The notes beneath the pieces were generated by a model that saw nothing but the letters and a program-made list of their open reading frames with translations, searched no databases and was not told the origin of the DNA. From contig DQHP01000040.1 in NCBI GenBank assembly GCA_003524435.1, forward strand, positions 51,503 to 115,502: a stretch of DNA of 64,000 bases, read 5' to 3'. The stretch is from Microbacterium sp. (lineage in GTDB: Bacteria; Actinomycetota; Actinomycetes; Actinomycetales; Microbacteriaceae). Shown here piece by piece: positions 28,135 through 36,821 of this stretch (position 1 is its first letter; the number at the start of each line of letters is the position of its first letter). The position numbers and the translations under genes were made by a program.

Positions 28135-28791
28135 TCAGCGTGCGAGCGCGTCCGCGATCGGCTCAGAAGTTTCTGCTGTGCCGTTCCCGAATCGCACAGT
28201 GCGACCGATCGTCAGTGGCTCATGCACCGTCGCGGCGATGACTGCGGCGACGTCTGCGCGCGACACTGCACCGCGATCGGGAGCATCCAGCTCAATCCGG
28301 CCGGTCGGTTCGTCGAAGGTGAGCGCGCCCGGGCCGAGGATTGTGCCTTCCAGATCGGTTCCGCGCAGGTACTCATCCGCCGCCCATTTCGCATCAGCGT
28401 AGGCAAAGAACGAGTCGTCCTCCGGGACACCGTGATCCGCAACGGATCCGAGCCAGGACACCATGATGTACCGTGCGACATCGGCCATCTGCGCAGCATC
28501 CATCGTGCGGATCGCGGCGTCTCGGTCGACGGCGTAGGTGCGCTCCGGCGAGCCTCCACCCGCACCAGCAGACCACACGATCGCATCGTGTCCGCGGATG
28601 ATCGCGGCGAGCGATTCAGTATCCATTGCTTCGACATCGGCCAGAAGCGCCGTCGCGCCCGTAGCTTCGACATCGGCGACATGGTCGGGGTTGCGGATCA
28701 CCGCAGTGACCTCGTCACCGCCTTTGACAAGCAGCGGAGCGAGCAGAAGTGCAATGCGGCCGTGGCCGCCGAAGACGATGATGCGTGACAT
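28135..28791 (-). CDS. NAD(P)H-binding oxidoreductase, atypical SDR
   Basis: A 218-residue Rossmann protein with the N-terminal nucleotide motif IIVFGGHGRIALLLAPLL and a DAIVWSAGAGGG strand, as in YwnB/NmrA-like atypical short-chain reductases. A conserved catalytic Tyr is placed at SFFAYADAKWAAD (YxxxK). Substrate unknown. It is a monocistronic unit divergent from the DUF2804 gene, with 36 bp between their starts. Complete, no odd features. Confidence 0.86.
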   Translation of the reverse strand: MSRIIVFGGHGRIALLLAPLLVKGGDEVTAVIRNPDHVADVEATGATALLADVEAMDTESLAAIIRGHDAIVWSAGAGGGSPERTYAVDRDAAIRTMDAAQMADVARYIMVSWLGSVADHGVPEDDSFFAYADAKWAADEYLRGTDLEGTILGPGALTFDEPTGRIELDAPDRGAVSRADVAAVIAATVHEPLTIGRTVRFGNGTAETSEPIADALAR

Positions 28792-28827
28792 GTCTTCACG
28801 CTACCCACTCCGGCATAGAATCACGAG

Positions 28828-29838
28828 ATGTTCGAACGCGAAATCACCGAGCCCGTGTCACTCACGGGCGAAAACGGAGAGCTGAATCCGGCGGCGCTCG
28901 GCTGGACGCGCACGCCGCTGCACGACACGTCGGGCATTCCAGCCCGTGGGCACTGGGGTCGAAACAAGCGCTGGGAATATTGGGGCGTCATGACGCCGAC
29001 GCACATCGTCGCGCTCACGGTTTCATGCATTGATTATCTCTCGCTGCACTCCGTGTGGGTCTTCGATCGGGCCACCGGTGAAGCGATCGACACGACCGTG
29101 CTCTCCCCCGGCCGTCGCAGTGCGACGCTGCCTGCCTCACTCGGCGACGGGCCAGCGCGGGCGCGCACGGGCAAAGTGAACATCGACATCGAGGAGATCG
29201 TCGGCGGCACGCGGCTGCGCGGCACGGCCCCGCGAGTTTCCTTCGACATCACGGCGCAACGGCCAGCTGGTCATGAGTCAATGGGCGTTGTCGTTCCGTG
29301 GCGCCGCGGCGACAGCATCCGCCATTTTCAGTACACGGTGAAGGACGTCGCCCGGCCGGCACACGGCACGCTCACAATCGATGAGGCGACCTTCGATGTG
29401 CCGGCGGGTAGCTGGGCGGTGCTCGATCACGGCCGCGGACGGTGGCCTTACCAGGTCGGGTGGAACTGGGCTGCCGGCAGCGGAAACGTCGATGGTCGTG
29501 TGATCGGTCTGCAGTTGGGATCGAAGTGGACGGACGGCTCCGGCGCGACAGAGAATGCGGTCGTCGTCGATGGCAACCTGTCGAAAATCAGCGAAGAGCT
29601 TGTCTGGGATTTCGACTCAGATGACTGGTTGAGGCCTTGGCACATCCACGGTGAGCGAGCCGATCTGACCTTCACACCGTTTTACAACAAGCACTCGCGC
29701 ACGAACGTGCTCGTGATCTCCACCCGCACCGATCAGCTGTTCGGCACCTGGTCCGGATGGGTCCGCGACGATGCGGGTATCCGTGTGAAGGTCGACGGGC
29801 TTGAAGGATGGGCCGAGGACGTACTTAACCGCTGGTGA
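28828..29838 (+). CDS. DUF2804 family protein
   Basis: A 336-residue protein of the DUF2804 family, recognised from the start (LTGENGELNPAALGWTRTPL) and the aromatic-rich later blocks VLDHGRGRWPYQVGWNWAAG and LQLGSKWTDGSGATENAV. The Trp-rich, beta-strand-rich composition resembles lipocalin/AttH-like hydroxyneurosporene synthase folds; that is inference. No signal peptide. The 3' end overlaps the convergent flavoprotein gene by 14 bp. The biological role is not known to me. Confidence 0.85.
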   Translation: MFEREITEPVSLTGENGELNPAALGWTRTPLHDTSGIPARGHWGRNKRWEYWGVMTPTHIVALTVSCIDYLSLHSVWVFDRATGEAIDTTVLSPGRRSATLPASLGDGPARARTGKVNIDIEEIVGGTRLRGTAPRVSFDITAQRPAGHESMGVVVPWRRGDSIRHFQYTVKDVARPAHGTLTIDEATFDVPAGSWAVLDHGRGRWPYQVGWNWAAGSGNVDGRVIGLQLGSKWTDGSGATENAVVVDGNLSKISEELVWDFDSDDWLRPWHIHGERADLTFTPFYNKHSRTNVLVISTRTDQLFGTWSGWVRDDAGIRVKVDGLEGWAEDVLNRW

Positions 29839-30889
29839 TGCTGGCTCGCTCGAGTGCCCGCCGGACGCCCTTTGCTGCGGTGCGGCCGGCCCGGTTCCCG
29901 CCGATCGTGCTCGCGGATGGTCCGTAACCCACAAGTTGGATCCGCGGATCCTTTACCGCTGTTGTCCCTCTCCCGTTCCGATCGAGTTGGATGCCACCGG
30001 CGTCGCTGCGCAAATGAAGCGGACCAAGATGGCCGATCGCCGGGCGAAAGCCGGTCGCCCACAGGATCACGTCCACCTGTTCGAATGAGCCATCAGCCCA
30101 GCGCACTCCGTCTGCTTCAATCCTCTGAAACATCCCGCGGCGGTCGGCATATGCGCCAAGCCGCTCAGCCTCGCGTTCTTGCGGACGCAGTATGAGCCCG
30201 GTGACGCTGACAACGCTCTGTGGCGGCAATCCCTGCGCAACGCGTTGCTCGACCAAAGCGACGGCGGCAGCGCCCGCCTCGGATGTGAAGTCATCGTCAC
30301 GCCAGATGGGCTCACGGCGAGTGACCCAGAGTGTGTCAGTGATCGGAGCGAGGGCACCAAGGAACTGCACTGCGGATGCTCCGCCGCCAACGACGAGCAC
30401 GCGCTTACCGAGGAAGTGCTCTGGACCGGGGTAATCAACGGTATGCAATTGCTCGCCGATGAACGTCTCCATGCCGGGGTAATGCGGCATAAATGGCTGG
30501 GTCCAGGTGCCCGTCGCGTTGACAAGCGTGCGGGTACGCCATTCGCGCTGTCCGGATCGCACGATGAGGAGGCCGTCCTCGTCTCCGACCCGGTCCACTT
30601 TCACGGGCCTCAAGACAGGAAGATCATGTGCGTTTTCATACTCGGCGAAGGATGCTGGCACAGCGATGTTTGCACGCGCCGAGTTGCGCGCTGGCGCCAC
30701 GGAGTCAGGGAGCTCGGCGACGCCGTGTACATCCGTCATTGTGAGCGCATCCCACCGATGCTGCCAGGCGCCGCCCGGTCGATCGTTCGCATCGAGGACG
30801 ATGTGATCAATCCCTAATCGAGACAAATGATAGGAGGCAGAGAGCCCCGCTTGGCCTGCGCCGATGACGACGCTCTCCCGGATCTCCAT
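29825..30889 (-). CDS. NAD(P)/FAD-dependent monooxygenase-like flavoprotein
   Basis: A 354-residue two-dinucleotide-binding-domain flavoprotein. The FAD motif is SVVIGAGQAGLSASYHL at the N-terminus, and the NAD(P) motif VLVVGGGASAVQFLGAL is near residue 165. A late ATGFRP-type motif (ILWATGFRPAI) is typical of flavin monooxygenases and related putative oxidoreductases. ATG 30889 is preferred over in-frame ATG codons at 30898 and 30895, because EIRESVVIGAG then begins directly. Substrate unknown. Upstream lies tRNA-Ala on the other strand. Confidence 0.87.
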   Translation of the reverse strand: MEIRESVVIGAGQAGLSASYHLSRLGIDHIVLDANDRPGGAWQHRWDALTMTDVHGVAELPDSVAPARNSARANIAVPASFAEYENAHDLPVLRPVKVDRVGDEDGLLIVRSGQREWRTRTLVNATGTWTQPFMPHYPGMETFIGEQLHTVDYPGPEHFLGKRVLVVGGGASAVQFLGALAPITDTLWVTRREPIWRDDDFTSEAGAAAVALVEQRVAQGLPPQSVVSVTGLILRPQEREAERLGAYADRRGMFQRIEADGVRWADGSFEQVDVILWATGFRPAIGHLGPLHLRSDAGGIQLDRNGRGTTAVKDPRIQLVGYGPSASTIGGNRAGRTAAKGVRRALERASITSG

Positions 30890-31025
30890 ATCCATCACAA
30901 CGCATACAATCTGATTTGTGTTCCCAGAGAGAAGCGAAACACCCGGCCGCCGGGCTGGATTCGCGGACGCTGCTTCGTATGTTGTATTCTTTTGAAGTTG
31001 CCCCGCTCACCCGGGGCGCAAAGAT

Positions 31026-31098
31026 GGGCCTGTGGCGCAGCTGGTAGCGCACCTGCATGGCATGCAGGGGGTCAGGGGTTCGAGTCCCCTCAGGTCCA
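31026..31098 (+). tRNA. tRNA-Ala (anticodon GGC)
   Basis: A complete cloverleaf of 73 bases. Acceptor GGGCCTG pairs with CAGGTCC (one G-U). The anticodon stem CCTGC/GCAGG encloses loop ATGGCAT with anticodon GGC. The T loop is TTCGAGT on the stem GGGG/CCCC. CCA is not encoded. A GCCCCG/CGGGGC leader hairpin lies just upstream (31000-31017), and a possible -10 TATTCT is at 30985. Confidence 0.97.
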
Positions 31099-31103
31099 CT
31101 ATC

Positions 31104-31134
31104 AAAAACCTCCGGCGAGCCGGAGGTTTTCTGG
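31104..31134 (+). terminator. tRNA-Ala terminator
   Basis: An 11-bp stem AAAACCTCCGG / CCGGAGGTTTT around a CGAG loop, starting six bases after the tRNA. The T-rich right arm makes it effective on the plus strand. Confidence 0.85.
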
Positions 31135-31171
31135 TTTCAGCAATGATGCTTTCTCGACACACGGAGACCCG

Positions 31172-32440
31172 ATGCACACTCTCGTGACTATTCTCGCCGC
31201 AATGCCCGACGGCGTCGATGCGGATGAGGTCGAGCGAGTGCTGAAACGCCTCGACAGTTGCTCGAATCAGCCGAATGCCGTCAAGGCCGCGGCGAAGTTG
31301 CCCAGCAACCCGGCTTTGGAGCGCGCTGCTCTCGCGCTGTTTGAAGACTCGACACTCGGCGGTATCGACGACCTCGATGCCGCCGTATCCTTAGGCTTTT
31401 CAATCCTCCCTTGGGGGCTGCTGACGTTAGCTGCCCGAGCCGATATCACGGTCCTCGATCGACTCCCCGCCGATATCACCGAACGGGGAGCTCCGAAGAT
31501 TGCCTCGATTCGCCGAGCAGCAAAGAAGCATGAGAAGGTCCTCGCTGATGCTTCGACTATGCCTACAAGCGTGGCACCGAGTTCTTCGCCCGCGCTTCCC
31601 GAGAAGATCCCCCAGGTGGCGCGCTGGGTGAAAGATCATCCGGACGCAGATCCGGCCCTGTTCGCCGCGCACGACGGGCAGCGCTCTGGCGCGCGCCGCG
31701 TTGCACTTCGTGTTCTGGGCGCCATGGCCTCGCCTGCCGCTTTCGAGGTGCTCGCCGGGTACGCGCAAGAGAGCTACTCCCGCACGGATCTCGCTGAGTT
31801 GCACAGAGCATGGTCACGCTTTGATCGCCGTGTTTTCGCGGCGACGATGTTCCGCGCGAATTCCTACCTGCTGCACCTGGATGTATGCGCGAGCATCGAG
31901 GGCATTGGCGCCGTTCCCGGCCTCGTGGGGTTGCAGGTGCTGTTCGACAAGCAGGCCGATCTCACACCACTGGTCGAGTGCACTGAGCTACGCAATCTTC
32001 ATGTGCGGGCCATCGAGGGGGCCACTCTCACGAGCATCGAGCCGCTCACGCTATTGCGTTCGCTTTCTGAACTGCACCTCGATGGGGACACAAGCCAGGC
32101 TGAACTTGATGTACTTGAGCACACCGGAATCGAACGTCTTGATCTCAGTCTCGAAGGCGCAGACGCCGAGTTCCTCACCCGGATGCCGAAGCTGAAATCA
32201 CTCAAGGTATCCACGGGCGAGACTGCGCATCCTGGACTCGTAGACGTCGTTGTCAGGTTGGTGCAGTCCGGTATCCAGGTGGTCATGTACCGACACGAGA
32301 CGTCTTGGCTGTCGGATCTTATGGCGGCCACACCGAACGACATCACCGTCGTAGAGCGAAGCGGTTATGTCGGGCTCACGCGCGACGCCGACGATGCTGA
32401 CGCGCTCGGTAGACGACTCCTTTCCAACATCGCACCGTAG
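31172..32440 (+). CDS. Leucine-rich-repeat protein of unknown function
   Basis: A 422-residue soluble protein. The N-terminal two thirds is helical and Ala-rich. At W214 an AWSRFDRRVFA motif appears, followed by about five LRR-like units (residues 235-355; for example LTPLVECTELRNLHV, LTLLRSLSELHLDG and LTRMPKLKSLKVS). The W-x-x-F-D plus LRR arrangement resembles the sensor part of bacterial NACHT-LRR proteins, but no NACHT or other effector domain is present. The ATG at 31172 has a weak GGAG upstream; the frame is open further up through the tRNA, which cannot be coding. Not recognised by name. Confidence 0.8.
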   Translation: MHTLVTILAAMPDGVDADEVERVLKRLDSCSNQPNAVKAAAKLPSNPALERAALALFEDSTLGGIDDLDAAVSLGFSILPWGLLTLAARADITVLDRLPADITERGAPKIASIRRAAKKHEKVLADASTMPTSVAPSSSPALPEKIPQVARWVKDHPDADPALFAAHDGQRSGARRVALRVLGAMASPAAFEVLAGYAQESYSRTDLAELHRAWSRFDRRVFAATMFRANSYLLHLDVCASIEGIGAVPGLVGLQVLFDKQADLTPLVECTELRNLHVRAIEGATLTSIEPLTLLRSLSELHLDGDTSQAELDVLEHTGIERLDLSLEGADAEFLTRMPKLKSLKVSTGETAHPGLVDVVVRLVQSGIQVVMYRHETSWLSDLMAATPNDITVVERSGYVGLTRDADDADALGRRLLSNIAP

Positions 32441-32503
32441 GCTCTGCCGGTTCGTTGCCACATCATTGCTAGGCACGCGGTAAGGACTTTCCTGAGAGCT
32501 TGC

Positions 32504-32832
32504 TATGGTGGAAAGGATGCTCGTGCACGCATGGGCAGGGAGCACAACTGTGCTCTCGTGTGATGCGCGCCCGACTGCGCGCTGATCGCATCCGTTCGAA
32601 TCCCGCTAAGGGTGTGCCGTTATTTGGCGCGCCCGAAAAATGGACAGATCTGAAAGGAGCCGCACCCCGGACCTCTCGTCTGTGCGCTGCCATGCGCCTC
32701 AGTGGTCCAGGTTCGTTCGCCATGCTGACAGCTTCAAAACTCCACATGACCATCTACTCCCCCACTTAGCAAGCACTTTCTCCATGACCTGCGGCGCGTG
32801 CCGTACCAACACGAGAAAGTGAGAACCACCCG
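32504..32832 (+). promoter_or_regulatory. Long structured 5' leader of the symporter gene, riboswitch candidate
   Basis: This 392-bp gap holds no gene. An extended -10 (TGCTATGGT, 32501-32509) would give a leader of about 315 bases. Stems seen: GAGCAC/GTGCTC (32540-32555); GAT-GCGCGC with GCGCGC-TG-ATC (32562-32587); GGGTGTGCC/GGCGCGCCC (32610-32634); and CACTTTCTC (32774-32782) with GAGAAAGTG (32813-32821). The last stem covers the likely Shine-Dalgarno region of the gene starting at 32833. This layout fits control of translation. No known riboswitch class was recognised. Confidence 0.5.
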
Positions 32833-34524
32833 GTGGGCGACCTCCAAACACTCTCAGGACCAATTGTGATCCTGCTTATGCTGCTGTTCTTCGGCGGCAG
32901 TCTCTACATGTCAATCCGAATCTCCAAGAAGAAGGAGAACGCCGACGGATACATGACCGCTGGCGGAAAGCTCGGATTCGGTATTTCCGCCGCTTCGATG
33001 ACTGCGACCTGGATCTGGGCATCGTCGATGTATGCCTCAGCCACTTCCGGTTACACCTACGGCATTTCCGGCCCGATCCACTATGGGCTTTGGGGTGCCC
33101 TGATGATCTTGCTCATCTATCCCTTCGGCCGCCGCATCCGCAAGGTCGCGCCGAAGGCGCACACCATCGCCGAGGTGATGTTCGCCCGTCACGGCCGTTC
33201 GAGCCAGCTCATGCTCGCCGGATCCAACGTGCTCGGCAGCGTTATCAGCCTCACCTCCAATCTGATCGCCGGCGGTGCCCTCATCTCGATGCTGTCGCCG
33301 TTCTCGTTCACGCAGGGCATTATCGCGATCGCCATCGGCGTGCTGGCTTACACGCTGTGGTCGGGTTTCCGCGCCTCGGTGCTCACCGACTTCGCGCAGG
33401 TCGTGGCCATCCTGGGGGCTGTGGCGATCATCGTCCCGGTGATCTTCTTCGCGGCAGGTGGACCTGATCTGTTTGTCACGGGAGCGAAGAACCTCACCCC
33501 TCAGCAGGGAGACTTCTTCTCCTCCGACGCGTTCTTCAACCAGGGCGCGCCGTACATCGCGGCCGTGCTTGCTTACGCGATCGGCAACCAGACCATCGCC
33601 CAGCGCCTATTCGCCGTGCGCGAGGATCTGATCAAGAAGACGTTCATCACCGCGACCTTCGGATACGGTGCGAGCATCATCGGCATCGGTATGCTCGGCG
33701 TTCTCGCGCTATACGCGGGCATCGAGCCGATGGACGGCGACGTCAACAACCTGATTCCACAGATGGCGGCAACCTATCTGCCACCTGTCTTGATCTGCCT
33801 GTTCTTCGTCATGATCATCGGGTCGCTGTCCTCAACCGCGGATGCCGATATGACGGCGCTTTCATCGATCATGATGGCCGACATCTACGGTCAGAACATC
33901 GCCGGCAAGAAGAACGCCAACGCGAAGACGATGCTGCTGGTCGGCAGGCTCACCATGGTCGGGGCGACCGCCGCTGCGCTCGCCTTCGCGTCTATGCAGT
34001 TCAATATCCTCGACCTGCTGGTGTTCGTCGGCGCGATGTGGGGAGCCCTCGTGTTCCCTGTAATCGCAAGCTTCTACTGGAACCGCGTCACCAATGTGGC
34101 ATTCAGCGTTGCTGTCGTCGCGGCCCTCGCCGCGTTCCTGCCGGTGCGCTTCGAGTGGATCGATCTGTCTGGCGGCCTCGGGATTGTCAGCGACGTGATC
34201 TCGGTCGTCGGCATCGGAGTCGTGTTGGCGTTGATGTCGTTTGGCTTCTTCGGACTGCGTGTGGCGATGATCGTCGGAGTAGTCGCTACCGTGGCATCCG
34301 CGCCGTTTGCGATCGGGTTCCTGCACACCTATCCGGTGCTGTCGGGCTCGTTGGTTGCCTACGCGGTCAGCACCGTCGTGTGCGTCGCGCTGACGATGAT
34401 GAACAAGAAAAAGCGGTTCGATTTCGCACTCATCAAGAAGCGCACCGGCGACTTCGACACCGCAGAGACTGAGATCGTTGCGGACGCCCCCGATAGCGGC
34501 GTCCTCACAGGAAAGGACGCGTGA
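32833..34524 (+). CDS. Sodium/solute symporter family transporter
   Basis: A member of the SSS family, 563 residues, with about 13-14 hydrophobic segments. Characteristic parts are KENADGYMTAGGKLGFG (helix 1 region), SATSGYTYGISGPIHYGLWG and IGSLSSTADADMTALSSIMMADIY. The substrate-cavity sequence resembles the urea-transporting branch, but solute identity is inference. The GTG start at 32833 follows GAGAAAGTGAG, which lies in a stem of the leader. The stop overlaps the start of a 43-residue hydrophobic protein, a gene pair known for some SSS transporters. A strong terminator closes the unit. Confidence 0.9.
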   Translation: MGDLQTLSGPIVILLMLLFFGGSLYMSIRISKKKENADGYMTAGGKLGFGISAASMTATWIWASSMYASATSGYTYGISGPIHYGLWGALMILLIYPFGRRIRKVAPKAHTIAEVMFARHGRSSQLMLAGSNVLGSVISLTSNLIAGGALISMLSPFSFTQGIIAIAIGVLAYTLWSGFRASVLTDFAQVVAILGAVAIIVPVIFFAAGGPDLFVTGAKNLTPQQGDFFSSDAFFNQGAPYIAAVLAYAIGNQTIAQRLFAVREDLIKKTFITATFGYGASIIGIGMLGVLALYAGIEPMDGDVNNLIPQMAATYLPPVLICLFFVMIIGSLSSTADADMTALSSIMMADIYGQNIAGKKNANAKTMLLVGRLTMVGATAAALAFASMQFNILDLLVFVGAMWGALVFPVIASFYWNRVTNVAFSVAVVAALAAFLPVRFEWIDLSGGLGIVSDVISVVGIGVVLALMSFGFFGLRVAMIVGVVATVASAPFAIGFLHTYPVLSGSLVAYAVSTVVCVALTMMNKKKRFDFALIKKRTGDFDTAETEIVADAPDSGVLTGKDA

Positions 34525-34655
34525 TGGAGATTCTCCTTCTGACCGCATACGTACTGATCTGGCCGGTCGCCGTCATCGGCGTGCTAGCCGTGATCATCCG
34601 CGCATTCGTGAAGGATGCGCGGATGGCAAAGCAGGAGGGCCGTCAGATAATCTGA
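34524..34655 (+). CDS. Small transporter subunit, 43 residues
   Basis: The ATG overlaps the symporter stop by one base (TGATG). The product is one hydrophobic helix (about residues 3-27, LLLTAYVLIWPVAVIGVLAV) with a short basic and polar tail (KDARMAKQEGRQII). It fits the 'putative transporter small subunit' type of protein found after SSS genes. It probably stabilises or modulates the symporter, which is inference from translational coupling and topology. Confidence 0.8.
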   Translation: MEILLLTAYVLIWPVAVIGVLAVIIRAFVKDARMAKQEGRQII

Positions 34656-34667
34656 CGACCCTGATGC

Positions 34668-34708
34668 TAAAAATGGGTGGCGACGGGGTCCGTCGCCACC
34701 CATTTTTA
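34668..34708. terminator. Bidirectional terminator between symporter unit and tctA
   Basis: A perfect 19-bp stem around a GGT loop; the arms begin TAAAAATGGGTGGCG and end ATTTTTA. The A-rich left arm and T-rich right arm serve both strands. The tctA stop codon (34706-34708) lies inside the right arm. Confidence 0.92.
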
Positions 34709-36283
34709 ACGCTCACGGAGCTGATCGGCGATGTCTTCATCCAACGTGCGAATCGTCGCAGTATCAACGTCACTCAGCGCAGCCTCGAACCGCACTTGGC
34801 GATGCTTGAGCCAGATACCGAGCCCGATGATCAAGACCATCGCCGAGTAGATCACGATCGACACAGGACCATGGACAAGGTACAGCGCGTCACCCTGGCT
34901 GATTGCCATAGCCTTTCGCAGTTGTTCCTCTGCCATTGGCCCCAGGATGGCGCCGACTACCATCGGCGAGACCGGATAGCCATGACGGCGCATGAAGAAT
35001 CCAATCACCCCGAGCACCAGCAGCACGCCGACATCGAACACCGTGAAGTTCGCGGCGTACGCGCCGAGGCCAGCGAACACCAAGATGCCGGCATAGAGAT
35101 ATGGCCGCGGAATCTGCAACACCTTCGCCCACATGCCCACCAACGGCAAGTTGAGGATGATCAGAACAACGTTGCCGATGTACAGGCTCGCGATGAGCGC
35201 CCACACGAGCGCAGGCTGCGTTTCAAACAGCAGTGGTCCTGGGCGGATGCCGTAGGTCTGAAACGCCGAGATGATGATCGCCGCTGTCGCCGTTGTCGGG
35301 AGACCGAGCGTCAGCAGCGGTACCAGCACGCCCGCCGCTGCTGCGTTATTTGCCGCCTCGGGGCCTGCCACCCCCTCGATGGCGCCCTTGCCGAATTGCT
35401 GTCGATAGGGATCTTTGGCGAGACGCTTTTCTGCGGCGTACGACAGGAAGGTCGCCACATCCGCGCCGCCGGCAGGGATAGAACCGATGGGAAAGCCGAT
35501 CGCCGTGCCGCGCAACCAGGGTTTCCATGATCGCTTCCAGTCGCTCTTTTTCATCCACGAACGCCAGTTTCCCGATACCGGAATGATGGGCAGCGTTCCG
35601 GTGCGCAAGCGTGAGCCCACATAGAGTGCCTCCCCCACAGCGAAAAGTCCGACGGCCACGATGACAACATCGATCCCATCGCCGAGGTTCGGGATGCTGA
35701 AAGTAAAGCGTGCCTGTCCGGTAAGCGTGTCCGTGCCGACGAGGCCAATGAAAAGGCCAATCGCAAGCGAGACGATGCCGCGCACCGGGCTCGATCCCAG
35801 CAATGCTCCGACGGTGAGGAAGGCCACGATCATCAGAGCAAAGTAGTCCGCCGGGCCGAGCGTCACCGCGAAGTCGGCGATAATCGGCGCAAACAGAGTG
35901 AGCAACACCGTAGCGATAGTTCCGGCGATGAATGAGCCGATCGCCGCAGTCGCCAGTGCCGCCGTCGCGCGCCCCATTCGCGCCATCTTGTTGCCCTCGA
36001 GCGCCGTGACGATCGAGGCAGACTCCCCCGGCGTGTTCAGAAGGATCGACGTCGTCGATCCGCCATACATACCCCCGTAATAGATTCCGGCGAACATGAT
36101 GATCGCACTGGTGACATCGAGTGTGTAGGTCAAAGGCAGCAACAACGCCACGGTCATGGCAGGGCCGATGCCAGGCAACACGCCCACGGCGGTTCCGAGT
36201 AGCACGCCCACGAACGCGAACAACAGGTACTGGGGCTGAAGGGCGGTCGCAAAACCGTCCATGAGGAGTTGCAGACTATCCAC
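34706..36283 (-). CDS. tctA: Tripartite tricarboxylate transporter, large permease TctA
   Basis: Large membrane subunit of the TTT importer for citrate-like carboxylates, 525 residues with about 11-12 helices. The family blocks are [20 protein letters not shown] near the N-terminus, [15 protein letters not shown] at about residues 72-86, and the repeat-related [20 protein letters not shown] in the second half. It overlaps tctB by eight bases. Its stop sits within a terminator stem. With TctB and TctC it imports a carboxylate using the membrane potential or proton gradient. Solute not determinable. Confidence 0.95.
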   Translation of the reverse strand: MDSLQLLMDGFATALQPQYLLFAFVGVLLGTAVGVLPGIGPAMTVALLLPLTYTLDVTSAIIMFAGIYYGGMYGGSTTSILLNTPGESASIVTALEGNKMARMGRATAALATAAIGSFIAGTIATVLLTLFAPIIADFAVTLGPADYFALMIVAFLTVGALLGSSPVRGIVSLAIGLFIGLVGTDTLTGQARFTFSIPNLGDGIDVVIVAVGLFAVGEALYVGSRLRTGTLPIIPVSGNWRSWMKKSDWKRSWKPWLRGTAIGFPIGSIPAGGADVATFLSYAAEKRLAKDPYRQQFGKGAIEGVAGPEAANNAAAAGVLVPLLTLGLPTTATAAIIISAFQTYGIRPGPLLFETQPALVWALIASLYIGNVVLIILNLPLVGMWAKVLQIPRPYLYAGILVFAGLGAYAANFTVFDVGVLLVLGVIGFFMRRHGYPVSPMVVGAILGPMAEEQLRKAMAISQGDALYLVHGPVSIVIYSAMVLIIGLGIWLKHRQVRFEAALSDVDTATIRTLDEDIADQLRER

Positions 36284-36821
36284 CGAACACCCCCGGAAGA
36301 ATCGTCCCGAACGCCGGGACTGAAAGACCCAACAATGATCCGAACAGCAGCTGTGTCACGACGCCCAGTCCTGCTCCCAGCAGCGCAGCACGCCACCAAC
36401 TCTTTGAGCCCAGTGCCAGAGAAGCCCCGGTGAACAGCACGATGACCGCGACCGGCCATCCAGCGAGCGGGATAACCACCATAAGAGATGCGAACGCCAG
36501 GATGAGCAGCACCACCGTCCTCCATGATGTGCGCGCCTCGGTATCGATATCCTCGCCTTCATCCGGTGCTCCGACGTCCCCTCGCAGCACAGCAATGACC
36601 GCGCCGAGTGAGGCAAGCAGCATGAGCGAAGTGACGGCATACGGCACGACTCGGGCGCCCAGCACATTCGAGGAGCCAACCGGTTCCCGAATGAAGCCCG
36701 TCATCACCAGCGCCATCACCGAGAAGGCCAAAATAACGCCAACGAAGACAAGTTCGCCTATTTTGCGCGAGCGCGGGGCGCCGGCAACAGCCGACGCCCC
36801 GGTTGTGATCGGATCGGTCAT
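36276..36821 (-). CDS. tctB: Tripartite tricarboxylate transporter, small permease TctB
   Basis: Small membrane subunit, 181 residues, with four hydrophobic segments (for example [20 protein letters not shown] and [18 protein letters not shown]). The acidic cytoplasmic loop [13 protein letters not shown] is usual for TctB. Its start overlaps the tctC stop by four bases (ATGA) and its end overlaps tctA. Poorly conserved at sequence level, so the name rests on size, topology and position between tctC and tctA. Confidence 0.92.
   Translation of the reverse strand: MTDPITTGASAVAGAPRSRKIGELVFVGVILAFSVMALVMTGFIREPVGSSNVLGARVVPYAVTSLMLLASLGAVIAVLRGDVGAPDEGEDIDTEARTSWRTVVLLILAFASLMVVIPLAGWPVAVIVLFTGASLALGSKSWWRAALLGAGLGVVTQLLFGSLLGLSVPAFGTILPGVFGG

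Noticed and set aside
32491..32500. CTGAGA, as in a TPP riboswitch
   Set aside because: The second conserved TPP half and the helix arrangement are missing, and it lies upstream of the inferred transcript start.
32516..32832. Guanidine riboswitch in front of the possible urea-type symporter
   Set aside because: The class I core motifs and the class II/III ACGR or GGGACGA-like motifs are not found.
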